DNA of 64,000 bases, taken from NCBI RefSeq assembly GCF_014334325.1, contig NZ_JACSET010000010.1, positions 26,533 through 90,532 of the forward strand. The letters run 5' to 3'. The position numbers and the translations under genes are program-made. The stretch's first letter is position 1. Each line of letters starts with the position of its first letter. The notes under the pieces were generated by a model that searched no databases, was not told the DNA's origin, and was given only the letters and a program-made list of their open reading frames with translations. Source of the stretch: Treponema sp. Marseille-Q4130 (GTDB lineage Bacteria > Spirochaetota > Spirochaetia > Treponematales > Treponemataceae). Positions 48,723-57,974 of this stretch are shown piece after piece.

Positions 48723-51122
48723 ATGGAAATAAGTCCGCAGCTGCGAAAGATATTATCGGTTTCGTTTTCCGATGCGAAATACGCACGACACGAATTTTTT
48801 ACGCCGGAGCATCTGCTCAGTTCTGCGCTCGCGTTCGATTCGGTACACGATCTGCTCGAATCGTGCGGCGCGGATGTGGCGACTATTCGCGATTATGTAA
48901 ACGAATACATTAAAAAAAATGTGCCGGTGTCCGCAGTGCAGGGAAACGGGCAGATCGCCGAACCCGTTGAAACGCAGGGCTTTCAGGAAGTGATGAACCG
49001 AGCCGTGTTCCACTGCGCGTCGAGCGACAGGCAGATACTCGACATCACCGATGTGCTCGTCAGCATGATCGAAGAAAAACGTAATTATTGTGCGTATTCG
49101 TTGCGTATGGGCGGCGTCGACAAGCTCCGTCTCATCGAAGCGATCGGCGCACAAAAATTGACGGATGAAAATCAATTTTTTTTGGACGGCGGCGATGGGC
49201 AGCAAAAATTCATGCCGGGTATGCAGACGGGAGACGACGCGCGCCATGAAAATCCACGCGGAACAAAACCGACGGCGCTCGAAAAATTTTGCGTCGATTT
49301 GACGGCGGAGGCAAAGCAGGGTAAAATCGATGCGCTCATCGGGCGGACGGATGAAATCGACCGCACGATCCAGATCTTGTGCCGCCGCACGAAAAACAAT
49401 CCGCTTTACGTCGGAGACGCGGGCGTCGGAAAGACGGCGCTCGCAAACGGGCTCGCGCTCAGGATCGCGCAAAACGACGTGCCGGATGCGATCAACGATT
49501 TTTCCATCTACAGCCTCGATATGGGTTTGCTGCTCGCCGGTACGAAATTCCGCGGCGATTTTGAAGACCGTCTCAGAAAGATCACCGACGAACTGATGAA
49601 AAAAAAGCACGCGATTTTATTTATCGATGAGATCCACATGATCATGGGCGCCGGTACGAGCGGCAACAGTACGATGGATGCGGCGAATTTGTTAAAACCG
49701 GTACTGTCGTCGGGAAAGATCCGCTGCATCGGTTCGACGACGCACGAAGAGTATGCGAAAAATTTCGAAAAAGACAGGGCGCTCGCGCGCCGTTTCCAAA
49801 AGATCGATATCAAAGAACCGTCGCCGGAAGACACGCTGGCGATTTTAAAAGGACTCCGCGATAAATACGAAAGTTACCACGGAGTGGTGTACAGCGATAC
49901 GGCGCTGAAACTTGCGGTCGACTTGTCGGTGCAGTATTTGCCGGACAGACGGCTTCCCGATAAAGCCATCGACATTATCGACGAAGCGGGTTCATACTTG
50001 AAGATCAAAGCGAAGGGCGGATTCGCCCGCATACGCAAAGCTCCCGCGCCCGAAAGCGATGCTGCATATACGCAGGAAGTATCGCATACGAACGCGCTTT
50101 CGAAAAAGCCCGTCGTATCGACTTCCGTTATTAAAATGGTGACGGCGAAGATGGCGCGCGTACCGCTTGAATCGGTGACGAGCGGAGAAAAAGAAAAGCT
50201 CCGCGACCTCGCCGACACGATGCGCTCGGAAATCTTCGGGCAGGATGAAGCGGTCGCTGCGGTAACGAAGGCGGTAAAAAGGGCGCGCGCGGGATTCAAC
50301 AATCCCGAACGGCCGGAAGCGAGTTTTTTGTTCGTCGGACCGACGGGCGTCGGTAAAACGGAGCTCGCCCGCGCTCTTTCCCGTACGCTCGGCGAAACGC
50401 TCTTGCGTTACGATATGAGCGAATATCAGGAAGAGTATACGGTGAGTCGTCTCATCGGTTCGGCGCCCGGTTACGTCGGCTATGAAGAGGGCGGTCAGCT
50501 TACCGAAGACGTGCGCAAAAATCCGCATTCGATCGTGCTCTTCGACGAAATCGAAAAGGCGCATCCGAAAATTTACAATGTGCTGCTTCAAGTTATGGAC
50601 TACGGATTTCTCACCGACAATCAGGGACGCAAAGCCGATTTCCGAAACTGCATCATCATCATGACGAGCAATGCCGGCGCGCGTGAAATGGAAAAGAGCA
50701 AAGTCGGGTTCGGCGCCGAAAACGCTTCGGACGAGGGAGACGCTCTCAGCGAAGCGGTCGAAAAAGCTTTTTCTCCGGAATTCCGCAACAGGCTCGATGG
50801 TGTTATCGCATTTTCTCATTTGGGAAAAGAAATCGTCGACGATATCGCGAAAAAAGAAGTCGCAAAGCTCGCCGCCCGCCTCGCGCAAAAAAAAGTCAAG
50901 CTGGAAACGACCGCGCACGCGATCGCCTACCTTTCGGAAAAAGGCTATTCGCGCGAATTCGGAGCGAGAAATATGGCGCGCACCGTCGAAGAAGAAATCG
51001 CATCACCGCTTACCGATGAAGTGCTCTTCGGAAAACTTTCCGCAGGCGGCGAAGTGCACGTCGACGTATCGTCCGGAAGCGACGGCACGGAAACATTGAC
51101 CTTCGATTATGGAAAGCATTGA
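48723..51122 (+). CDS. clpA: ATP-dependent Clp protease ATP-binding subunit ClpA
   Basis: 799 residues. Clp-N domain (residues 1-145), first AAA+ (Walker A VGDAGVGKTALA, near 236), second AAA+ (GPTGVGKTELAR, near 540), Walker B FIDEI and LFDEIEKAHP, and sensor-2 region GAREM-containing C-terminal domain. It unfolds substrates for ClpP. A linker of about 40 extra residues (FARIRKAPAPESDAAYTQEVS) lies before the second ring. SD AGGAG 10 nt before ATG. The aat start lies within its last codons. Confidence 0.95.
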   Translation: MEISPQLRKILSVSFSDAKYARHEFFTPEHLLSSALAFDSVHDLLESCGADVATIRDYVNEYIKKNVPVSAVQGNGQIAEPVETQGFQEVMNRAVFHCASSDRQILDITDVLVSMIEEKRNYCAYSLRMGGVDKLRLIEAIGAQKLTDENQFFLDGGDGQQKFMPGMQTGDDARHENPRGTKPTALEKFCVDLTAEAKQGKIDALIGRTDEIDRTIQILCRRTKNNPLYVGDAGVGKTALANGLALRIAQNDVPDAINDFSIYSLDMGLLLAGTKFRGDFEDRLRKITDELMKKKHAILFIDEIHMIMGAGTSGNSTMDAANLLKPVLSSGKIRCIGSTTHEEYAKNFEKDRALARRFQKIDIKEPSPEDTLAILKGLRDKYESYHGVVYSDTALKLAVDLSVQYLPDRRLPDKAIDIIDEAGSYLKIKAKGGFARIRKAPAPESDAAYTQEVSHTNALSKKPVVSTSVIKMVTAKMARVPLESVTSGEKEKLRDLADTMRSEIFGQDEAVAAVTKAVKRARAGFNNPERPEASFLFVGPTGVGKTELARALSRTLGETLLRYDMSEYQEEYTVSRLIGSAPGYVGYEEGGQLTEDVRKNPHSIVLFDEIEKAHPKIYNVLLQVMDYGFLTDNQGRKADFRNCIIIMTSNAGAREMEKSKVGFGAENASDEGDALSEAVEKAFSPEFRNRLDGVIAFSHLGKEIVDDIAKKEVAKLAARLAQKKVKLETTAHAIAYLSEKGYSREFGARNMARTVEEEIASPLTDEVLFGKLSAGGEVHVDVSSGSDGTETLTFDYGKH

Positions 51123-51894
51123 TTGGCGGAAAAAGCTCGGCGCAGAACGTTTCGGAAGCGATTTTGAATACACGCATTTTTTCGTACGCGACGCAGGACG
51201 CAACGGTTTGCTCGGCTATACGGAAACCCTGACACCCGAGCTTGTGTTTTCGGCATATCTGCAGGGGATTTTCCCGTGGTACGACGAAAGCTCGGGCGAT
51301 CCCGTTCTGTGGTGGAGTCCCGATCCGCGTTTCGTGCTTCCCGTAAATGAAATCCGTTTTCCGCGCAGCGCCGTAAAATTTTTAAAACACAGCCCGTATA
51401 CGTATACCATCGATGCCGCCTTTTCCCGCGTAATCGAAAATTGCGCGCACGTACATCGCGCGGGTCAGGACGGCACGTGGATAGGAAATCGCATGATCGA
51501 TATCTACTGCGCGCTGCACGAACGCGGCATTGCACATTCGGTCGAAGCGTGGCACGGAAACGAGCTTGCGGGCGGACTTTACGGAGTGCTCATCGGAAAA
51601 GTATTTTGCGGCGAGTCGATGTTTACGCTTCAGTCGAACGCCGGCAAAAGCGCGTTTATGCTTTTCGCAAAAGCGTTTGAAAGATGCGGCGGCGTTTTGA
51701 TCGATTCGCAAGTGTATACGGAAAACATCGCGCGATACGGCGGCCGCAACATAAGCCGAGCGGCGTTTTTGCGCATGGAAAGCGAACTCTTGCCGCAAAA
51801 ACTTTCAGACGACTTGGGCAGGGTTTTCGGCGAAATAGCCGCGGAAACCGTACGTACATCCCGGCTTCATGCGGAAAGCGCTTCGAATCGCTGA
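51109..51894 (+). CDS. aat: Leucyl/phenylalanyl-tRNA-protein transferase
   Basis: 261 residues. Adds Leu or Phe from aminoacyl-tRNA to N-terminal Lys/Arg, creating N-degrons read by ClpS. Family motifs LQGIFPWYDE, LWWSPDPRFVL, TWIGNRMIDIYCALHERGIAHSVEAW and GGLYGVLIGKVFCGESMFT are present. It overlaps clpA by 14 bp, so translation is coupled. Clustering with clpS and clpA links the whole pathway. Confidence 0.95.
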   Translation: MESIDWRKKLGAERFGSDFEYTHFFVRDAGRNGLLGYTETLTPELVFSAYLQGIFPWYDESSGDPVLWWSPDPRFVLPVNEIRFPRSAVKFLKHSPYTYTIDAAFSRVIENCAHVHRAGQDGTWIGNRMIDIYCALHERGIAHSVEAWHGNELAGGLYGVLIGKVFCGESMFTLQSNAGKSAFMLFAKAFERCGGVLIDSQVYTENIARYGGRNISRAAFLRMESELLPQKLSDDLGRVFGEIAAETVRTSRLHAESASNR

Positions 51895-52018
51895 GTGAGA
51901 CCGCGCTGAAAACTTCACGCTTAATGTACGTGTGCGCTCCTGTGCACAAATTGCAAAATAACCGGTCTCACCGAGAAAGAAGTCGGGCAGCTGTAAACGC
52001 ATTTTTTCGCTATATTGC

Positions 52019-52819
52019 TTATCTCTTTAATTCGGCGAGCGCGGTTTGAAGGGCTGCGATGCCGTAGAGGGCGGCGGTTTCGCATCGCAAAATATTTCCC
52101 GCAAAGTGAACGGATGCAAATCCCGCATTTCGAAGCGCCGCCATTTCATCAGGGCTTATGCCGCCTTCACATCCGACGGCGAGCGCCGCGTGCGTAACGC
52201 CTGCAAAAAGCGCATCCGAAAACGGCACGCAAAAATCATTCCGCTCCGAGAGGACGACGGCTGCCGACGTGTTTCGCGCTTTTTCGCTCATCCGTCTCCA
52301 CACTTCACATGCTCCTCGAACATCCGCGGTTTCGGCGACTGAGGTTTCCACGGGAGAGCCGCTCTGCTCGCGAGCTTCTTTGATGATCCGCGCAAAGCGT
52401 TCGGCTTTCCCTGCCAGAGAAGCGATGCTGCCCTTTTGCGAATACTCGCCTGCGACGGGAACTATCGTTTTTACTCCGCACTCGCAAGCTTGTCGGACAA
52501 TGAGTTCCATCTTTTGCGGCTTCGCGATGAATTGAAAGAGCGTATATTCGACGGCACGGCGATCCTTATCGATATCGGCGGCGCCGACACCGCGCGAGAC
52601 AGAGGTTTCTCCCTGTCCGCACTTTTGCAATACGGCAATACCCCGAACGTCGTCGATGCGTGCGACGGTCATGGAAAAAAGAGAGCCTCCGGGAATCCGC
52701 ACGTCGAACATATCGCCCGGCTTTGCGCGGAGGACGCGGCACAGATGTGTAAAATCTTTTCCCGAAACGGAGAGCAGCCCCTTTTCATCGGGAGCTACAG
52801 CGGAGAGAAACTGCCGCAC
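52019..52819 (-). CDS. rsmE: 16S rRNA (uracil-1498-N3)-methyltransferase RsmE
   Basis: 266 residues with GTG start 3 bp after the ctp stop. N-terminal PUA-like domain (FTHLCRVLRAKPGDMFDV), then SPOUT methyltransferase with the knot motif AVGCEGGISPDEMAAL and ILRCETAALYGIAAL. Co-transcribed with ctp. Confidence 0.92.
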   Translation of the reverse strand: MRQFLSAVAPDEKGLLSVSGKDFTHLCRVLRAKPGDMFDVRIPGGSLFSMTVARIDDVRGIAVLQKCGQGETSVSRGVGAADIDKDRRAVEYTLFQFIAKPQKMELIVRQACECGVKTIVPVAGEYSQKGSIASLAGKAERFARIIKEAREQSGSPVETSVAETADVRGACEVWRRMSEKARNTSAAVVLSERNDFCVPFSDALFAGVTHAALAVGCEGGISPDEMAALRNAGFASVHFAGNILRCETAALYGIAALQTALAELKR

Positions 52820-52822
52820 GCT

Positions 52823-54301
52823 TTAAGTTCCCGACTTCTTTTTCGCTTCGGCTTCATCCTGCAGCTCTTTGAGCGTTTTCGCGGATTTGACAAGATTTTT
52901 AAAATCGCTCGATTTTAAAATTTCGATCGCAGCGTTCAGCTGAATGTCGTAATCCGAATCGTAGAGCATCGCGGGCTTTAAACGGTTTACGCGGACACGA
53001 ATGAGACGCCGAAGCAAAGCCGCGCCAAGCGGATATTTTTTTTGCAATACGAGCGCGTAAGAGGCGATATCGCGTTCGGTCATACCGCTGTGAGAATCGA
53101 CGTAGGATGCGATCGCATTCGATTTGATCAATTCCGCATACGTTTTTTCTTCCGCCTCGCTCAATTCGGGATAGAGCACTTCTCTGTCGGGAGGAATGCC
53201 GACTTTGTCGATATTCGTGTCGCTCGGCGTATAGTAGCGCGCCATTGTAATTTTAAAACCGTCGGAAGCGCTGAGCGGGATCACCTGCTGAACGGAACCC
53301 TTACCGTAAGTACGCTGACCGACGAGGTATGCGAGGTGATTGTCTTTGAGCGCTCCCGCCAGAATTTCCGATGCGGACGCCGAACCGCGATTTATGAGCA
53401 CGACAATCGGAAGACCTGCCGAAACAGTCGTTTTTTTTGCGTTCGCGGTAAAGACTTTATTTTCAAACGAAAGGCGGCTCTTCGTCGAAACGAGCGTTCC
53501 CGAATCGATGAATTTATCCGCAACGTCTGCGACACTCGTGATAAGCCCTCCGGGGTTGTCGCGCAGATCGATTATTAAATTTTTATAATTCGCTTTTGCA
53601 AACGAATCGAGCGCTTCCTGCACGCGCTTGGGCGTATCGGGCGTAAATTCGATGATGCGGAGATAGCCCGTCGCACTTATCATGCCGTACTTTACCGTCG
53701 GCACTTCGATGAGCGCTCTGACGAGCGTTACGTCGAATCTGATGTCTTTGCCTCGCAAAATCGAAACGGTAACCGGCGTGCCCGCTTTACCGCGCAAATG
53801 ATTGAGCACTTCTTCCATCGTCATAGGAGCCGTGGCTTCCCCGTCGATCGCCGTGATATAATCGCCCGACAGGATGCCCGCTTTGGCGCCCGGCGTATCT
53901 TCGATCGGAGAAGCGACTTCAACGTAGGCGGGCTTTTCGGAAGACGATTCGATAGGCTTGCTGATGGAAAGTCCGACACCGCCGAAATTGCCGGCCGTCG
54001 TATCGGAGAGCGGGCGCATCGTATTTTGATCGAGGTACTGCGTATACGGATCTTTCAACGAGTCGAGCATCCCCTTGAGCGCTCCTTCGTAGAGCACTTT
54101 CGGATCGATCTCGTCGACATAATTCTGCTGCACAAAATCGAATACCGCAGAGATTTTTTTCATGTATTGAAAATTCGAAACGGATTCGCCGCCGGCGGGC
54201 GACTCGGCAAAACACTGGGATGCCGCAGCGGAAACGATAAAGGTGCATATAACGGAAACGGCGAAACGGATTGCTTTATTGCGTATTTTAATGACAGCCA
54301 T
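52823..54301 (-). CDS. C-terminal processing peptidase (S41, tail-specific protease)
   Basis: 492 residues. Start 54301 (MAVIKIRN...) is chosen over 54310 because a promoter places its -10 7 nt upstream. Signal peptide or anchor, PDZ domain (GGVGLSISK...GDYITAIDGEAT), then the S41 protease with catalytic Ser in NRGSASASEILAGALK and Lys in RTYGKGSVQ. It trims C-termini of exported proteins. Proximal gene of the ctp-rsmE operon. Confidence 0.94.
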   Translation of the reverse strand: MAVIKIRNKAIRFAVSVICTFIVSAAASQCFAESPAGGESVSNFQYMKKISAVFDFVQQNYVDEIDPKVLYEGALKGMLDSLKDPYTQYLDQNTMRPLSDTTAGNFGGVGLSISKPIESSSEKPAYVEVASPIEDTPGAKAGILSGDYITAIDGEATAPMTMEEVLNHLRGKAGTPVTVSILRGKDIRFDVTLVRALIEVPTVKYGMISATGYLRIIEFTPDTPKRVQEALDSFAKANYKNLIIDLRDNPGGLITSVADVADKFIDSGTLVSTKSRLSFENKVFTANAKKTTVSAGLPIVVLINRGSASASEILAGALKDNHLAYLVGQRTYGKGSVQQVIPLSASDGFKITMARYYTPSDTNIDKVGIPPDREVLYPELSEAEEKTYAELIKSNAIASYVDSHSGMTERDIASYALVLQKKYPLGAALLRRLIRVRVNRLKPAMLYDSDYDIQLNAAIEILKSSDFKNLVKSAKTLKELQDEAEAKKKSGT

Positions 54302-54308
54302 GTGTATC

Positions 54309-54337
54309 ATTGTATGACGGGAAGCTGAAAATTGCAA
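54309..54337 (-). promoter_or_regulatory. ctp promoter, predicted leaderless
   Basis: TTGCAA (54332-54337), 17-bp spacer, TACAAT (54309-54314), 7 nt to the ATG at 54301. Confidence 0.6.
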
Positions 54338-54355
54338 CATACCGAATTCCCCTCA

Positions 54356-54384
54356 TTGACAGAACACCCGACAAAGCATATTCT
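54356..54384 (+). promoter_or_regulatory. mscL promoter
   Basis: TTGACA (54356-54361), 17-bp spacer, TATTCT (54379-54384). Leader about 34 nt with GAGGAG; divergent from ctp. Confidence 0.65.
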
Positions 54385-54424
54385 GATGCTGTCATATTCA
54401 CCAAGCAATCCAGAGGAGTATCTC

Positions 54425-54862
54425 ATGAGTGAAAACAATTCGGAAAGCAAGTTCAATTTGAAAGGCGGGTTTTCCGCAGCATCAAAAGAAGCGACGGCTT
54501 TCAAAAAATTCATTTCGCGCGGCAATGTCGTCGATATGGCGGTCGGTGTCATCATCGGCGGTGCGTTCGGCAAAATCATTTCGAGCCTTGTCAACGACAT
54601 AATCATGCCGCTTATCGGTCTGTTGATCGGGGGCATCGACTTTACGAACTTAAGCGTAAAGATCGGCGAAGCGACGGTTGCATACGGCAATTTCATTCAA
54701 ACCGTCGTCGATTTTTTAATCGTCGCGATCTGTATCTTTGCCGTCGTGAGGATCTTCGAGCGCTTTAAGAAAAAGGAAGAAAAAGAAGAAGCGCCCGCAG
54801 CCAAACCCGCCGATATCGTGCTGCTGGAAGAAATCCGCGATATATTAAAAAATAAAAATTAA
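54425..54862 (+). CDS. mscL: Large-conductance mechanosensitive channel MscL
   Basis: 145 residues, family size. N-terminal amphipathic helix and TM1 ([20 protein letters not shown]), TM2 ([21 protein letters not shown]), and a charged cytoplasmic helix ([10 protein letters not shown] ... [10 protein letters not shown]). Releases solutes on osmotic down-shock. ATG 54425 has GAGGAG upstream. An N-terminal extension of about 20 polar residues precedes the usual start of the family. Confidence 0.96.
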   Translation: MSENNSESKFNLKGGFSAASKEATAFKKFISRGNVVDMAVGVIIGGAFGKIISSLVNDIIMPLIGLLIGGIDFTNLSVKIGEATVAYGNFIQTVVDFLIVAICIFAVVRIFERFKKKEEKEEAPAAKPADIVLLEEIRDILKNKN

Positions 54863-54954
54863 TCGGTTGAATGACGAGTGTCGAAAGTATAAGCTGATAA
54901 AGCTGTACTTTCGGCGAGGACTTCGTTTACTGCGCTCACGCCGTTCGCTGCGCT

Positions 54955-54980
54955 CCGATGCCCCGCATCGGTTTTTTTTT
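54955..54980 (+). terminator. mscL terminator
   Basis: CCGATGC-CCC-GCATCGG followed by nine T. Upstream, 54883-54930 carries a short imperfect palindrome (GAAAGTATAAGC...TACTTTC) also seen at 57660-57705. Confidence 0.85.
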
Positions 54981-55059
54981 CGGCACACACAAGCGGAGAC
55001 CGGCGTCTGCGCTTTCGACGGCGCAAAGTTTACACAACCCGCAAATATTCTATCGTATG

Positions 55060-56385
55060 TTACGCCCACACAAACCACAGCGCAGCAGCAGCGGCGGCAG
55101 TCGTTAAAATCGTAAAGGGCGCTCCTGTTTTAAGCCAACCGGCAAAATCGACCGGATATCCTTCTCGTTTGAGGATACCCATCGCAACGACATTTGCGCT
55201 CGCTCCGAACGGCGTCAAATTGCCGCCGAGACAGGAACCGATGAGGAGCGCAAACATATACAATTCGGCGGCGAGATTCATCCGGGAAGCGAGCGTCTGC
55301 GCGACAGGCAGCATGACGATGATATACGGCACGTTGTCGACAAAGCCGGAAATCACAACCGATACGACGAGGATCAGCATAAAGCCGACGAAGACATTGC
55401 CGCCGGTAATGCGTGCAAGGGTATGAGCAAAATCGGAAAGCAGTCCCGTTTCCGAAATTGCACCGACGACGATAAATATGCCGATCAAAAACGCGATCGT
55501 TTCCCAATCGAGTCCTTTGATAAGCAGCCACGTTTCTCGCGGCGGTCGACGCTGTACAAATCGGAACCACAGCACACCCGCAATGCCGAGTGTAAGCACG
55601 TACAGTCCCGACAAAAATTCACAATCGAAATGTAAAAACGAAATCGCAGCCAGACCGAAGATCATCGCAAGCAGGAGAAAGAACGGAAGAGGCGAAATCA
55701 CTTCGCTTTTATCCAAATCGGGTTTTTCTTTTTGCTTTGCAAAGAACAGATAAAAATACAGGCAGCCGGTAATCATACCCGTTTGGATAAAGAAAAAAAT
55801 AGACGGCTTTGCCGCGTGCACGAAAAAATCGTTGAATGTATAGCCCGCGTAACTTGCAAAGATCATCGACGGCGGATCTCCGACGAGCGTCGCGGTTCCT
55901 TCAAGATTCGACATGACGGCAAGTCCTATCATAAAATACGTCGGATCGATTTTAAGCTTTTTGCACAGTGCAAGCGCTATCGGCGCCATGACGAGTACTG
56001 TCGCAACGTTTTCGACGAAGATCGAAATAATCCCTGTCATCGCGAGGATGAGCACGATTGCGATTCCGGTGTTCGGCGCTTTTTCCACCATGATGTCCGC
56101 AATATACGCGGGCATCCGCGAATAGATAAAGAGCGCGGCTATTATCATGCTCCCCACATAGATCATGAGTACGTTCCAGTTGACGAGCGATGTGAACGCG
56201 TGTATGAAAGGATAGGCGCGAAGCGGAACGCCGCCGGAGGAAAAAATGCTTTCCGGGAATATCACACCCAGCAGCAGAATGACGAGCGCCGACGCCGAGG
56301 TAAATACTATTTTTTTGTGCTGCACGATGATGACGAGCGCATACATCATAACGGCAAGCGTGAGCACGACCCATTTCATTTCCAT
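55060..56385 (-). CDS. ArsB/NhaD-type (ion transporter superfamily) membrane permease
   Basis: 441 residues, about 11-12 helices. Two related halves with the superfamily motif seen in FVENVATVLVMAPIALAL (residues about 125) and GFVDNVPYIIVMLPVAQTL in the second half, the latter typical of ArsB/NhaD/YbiR proteins. It may move an anion (arsenite, dicarboxylate) or exchange Na+ and H+; the sequence does not decide. Starts at ATG 56385, or 56379; TATACT lies 9 nt before the first. Confidence 0.82.
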   Translation of the reverse strand: MEMKWVVLTLAVMMYALVIIVQHKKIVFTSASALVILLLGVIFPESIFSSGGVPLRAYPFIHAFTSLVNWNVLMIYVGSMIIAALFIYSRMPAYIADIMVEKAPNTGIAIVLILAMTGIISIFVENVATVLVMAPIALALCKKLKIDPTYFMIGLAVMSNLEGTATLVGDPPSMIFASYAGYTFNDFFVHAAKPSIFFFIQTGMITGCLYFYLFFAKQKEKPDLDKSEVISPLPFFLLLAMIFGLAAISFLHFDCEFLSGLYVLTLGIAGVLWFRFVQRRPPRETWLLIKGLDWETIAFLIGIFIVVGAISETGLLSDFAHTLARITGGNVFVGFMLILVVSVVISGFVDNVPYIIVMLPVAQTLASRMNLAAELYMFALLIGSCLGGNLTPFGASANVVAMGILKREGYPVDFAGWLKTGAPFTILTTAAAAAALWFVWA

Positions 56386-56394
56386 AGTTAAAAA

Positions 56395-56423
56395 AGTATA
56401 CAGAAAAAAAAGCCGCAGGTAAA
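56395..56423 (-). promoter_or_regulatory. Promoter of the permease gene
   Basis: TTTACC (56418-56423), 17-bp spacer, TATACT (56395-56400), 9 nt to the ATG; leader at most 2-3 nt. Confidence 0.5.
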
Positions 56424-56556
56424 TGCGATGTCTGATATGTCAATCTCTGATGCGTGCTACCGGTGTAATGCAGGGAGGCAGCGCCGAAAACCTATGTAGA
56501 GGTATAATTACTTCATTATACCTAAGGCGGGGTTTCGGCGGTAGATCCGTTTCCGG

Positions 56557-56724
56557 CGTTCAATTTAAACCTTCCTTAAAATTCAACAGTCGAACAAAAT
56601 ATCAATTTTGGAGAATGTTGAATTCGTGCGCGCAAGCGCACAGTTAATAAGCTATGTTTCGAGTTCGTCCGAAACTCGAAGTTAAATTGAACGGCGCCAT
56701 TTCAGACGTTCAATTTAAACCTTC
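56557..56724. repeat. Family A hairpin repeat, inverted copy
   Basis: Reverse complement of the 23341-23505 copy with more than 80% match, including GTTCAATTTAAACCTTCC, the GTGCGCGCAAGCGCAC hairpin and a CGGCGCCATTTCAGACG loop. Its end abuts the stop codon of the GerMN gene and could serve as terminator for it. The DNA between 56424 and 56556 is featureless. Confidence 0.85.
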
Positions 56725-57608
56725 TAAAAACTCGAACGCGAAAGCGGCGAGCCTATCCACGTGCCTTCGCTTCCGAGATAATCTTCGCGCTGCCCTTCGA
56801 TGATAAACTGCACGCTGTTGACGGTGCTGAACGAAGTCGCCGTGTAGACGATCTGCATCAGCTGTGCGAGATAGCCCTGTACGCCGACGCTGTTGAATGA
56901 AAAAGCTTCGCTGAAATTGAGCGTTGCGATGCCGTTTTTTACCGAAGCGCCGAGAAGCTTTGTGCCCGAAGGGATCAGCGTCATCGTATTGCGCGCTTTT
57001 TCTTCCGCGCTCGGTCCGGCTAAAAGAGAGTTCAGCGTATCGGTGAGCGGAGAATCCGACTTCGGTAATTTGCGCGTTACGATTTGACGGCTCACCGACC
57101 CGTCGGATCCGATGACGACGAAGCAGAGCGGCACGTTTATCGTTGCTGCAGGCTGCAGTACGCTTTTCGGACTTTGCGTTTTATCGGCGTTCCGTGTATC
57201 CGTTTTCGGCTTTTCCTCCGCCTTTGTTTCACCGCTTTTTTCGGCATTTGACCGATCGGCAGGTTTTTGTGCGTCGGGTACCGATGCCGGTTTTTGTGCA
57301 GTGCTTTCGTTTTGCTTTGCAAGGTTCGAGCGGTTATTTTCGGTGACTGAGGGTTCGGTCGAATTCGCTTCGGGTAAAATATCTATTTGAAAGGCGTCGC
57401 CGCCGCTTTTCGGATTTTGTTTTTGTTCGTGGTTTTGAACGAACTCCGGCGTCTTTCCGAACACGCGACCGAAAAAATCGGTGTTTTGCAGGTTTGAAAG
57501 TATGGTATCTTTTTTAACAAAAAAGAATACGAGCAGAATAAGCGCGACGAGCAGCCAACACGCAAATGCAAATCCCGTATTCTTCTTTTTTGTATTCCGT
57601 TCAGCCAT
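56724..57608 (-). CDS. Membrane-anchored GerMN-domain protein
   Basis: 294 residues, ATG 57608. A basic N-terminus and one membrane helix (FAFACWLLVALILLVFFFV, about 13-31), a low-complexity Lys/Pro/Gln/Asn linker (about 60-150), then a C-terminal GerMN domain (DTLNSLLAGPSAEEKARNTMTLIPSGTKLLGASVKNGIATLNFSE). GerMN is named after spore germination protein GerM but is common in non-spore-formers, usually in the envelope near cell-wall enzymes; its ligand is unknown. No SD is evident. Confidence 0.82.
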   Translation of the reverse strand: MAERNTKKKNTGFAFACWLLVALILLVFFFVKKDTILSNLQNTDFFGRVFGKTPEFVQNHEQKQNPKSGGDAFQIDILPEANSTEPSVTENNRSNLAKQNESTAQKPASVPDAQKPADRSNAEKSGETKAEEKPKTDTRNADKTQSPKSVLQPAATINVPLCFVVIGSDGSVSRQIVTRKLPKSDSPLTDTLNSLLAGPSAEEKARNTMTLIPSGTKLLGASVKNGIATLNFSEAFSFNSVGVQGYLAQLMQIVYTATSFSTVNSVQFIIEGQREDYLGSEGTWIGSPLSRSSF

Positions 57609-57974
57609 ATCTATAGTATCGGTAGCATTTGCCCGCACTATTAGGGCGAATGTCAAGTTCCGAAACTATCAGCGGATAACGCTATGTTTCCGGCGAGGAC
57701 GGCTACGGTACAATTGTCCGTAAGCGTGTACAAGTGCGGCTCTCACAGCGGACGCTGCGTGTAAAAGTACAACCGTTCCGTAGATACAGCGAGTTTGCGA
57801 CGCAAACTCGGTAGTGAGGCGAATCCGAACGTCGCTTCCGCAAGCTGAACGCACAAAGTCGCACGCGGGTCTCCCGCTGTTGCGCCGCATCGTGTACGCT
57901 TGCAGCCGTTTCGGCACGCAGCCGAAACTCCGCTTTCGAAATCCGGCAGCAGCCCTGCCGTTTCGCATGATCCG
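57609..57974. other. Intergenic region with hairpins, no gene
   Basis: 57660-57705 is a short imperfect palindrome shared with 54883-54930. A hairpin CGAGTTTGC-GAC-GCAAACTCG lies at about 57788-57808 and GGCAG-CAGCC-type pairs at 57942-57960. No start signal or product is recognisable. Confidence 0.5.
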
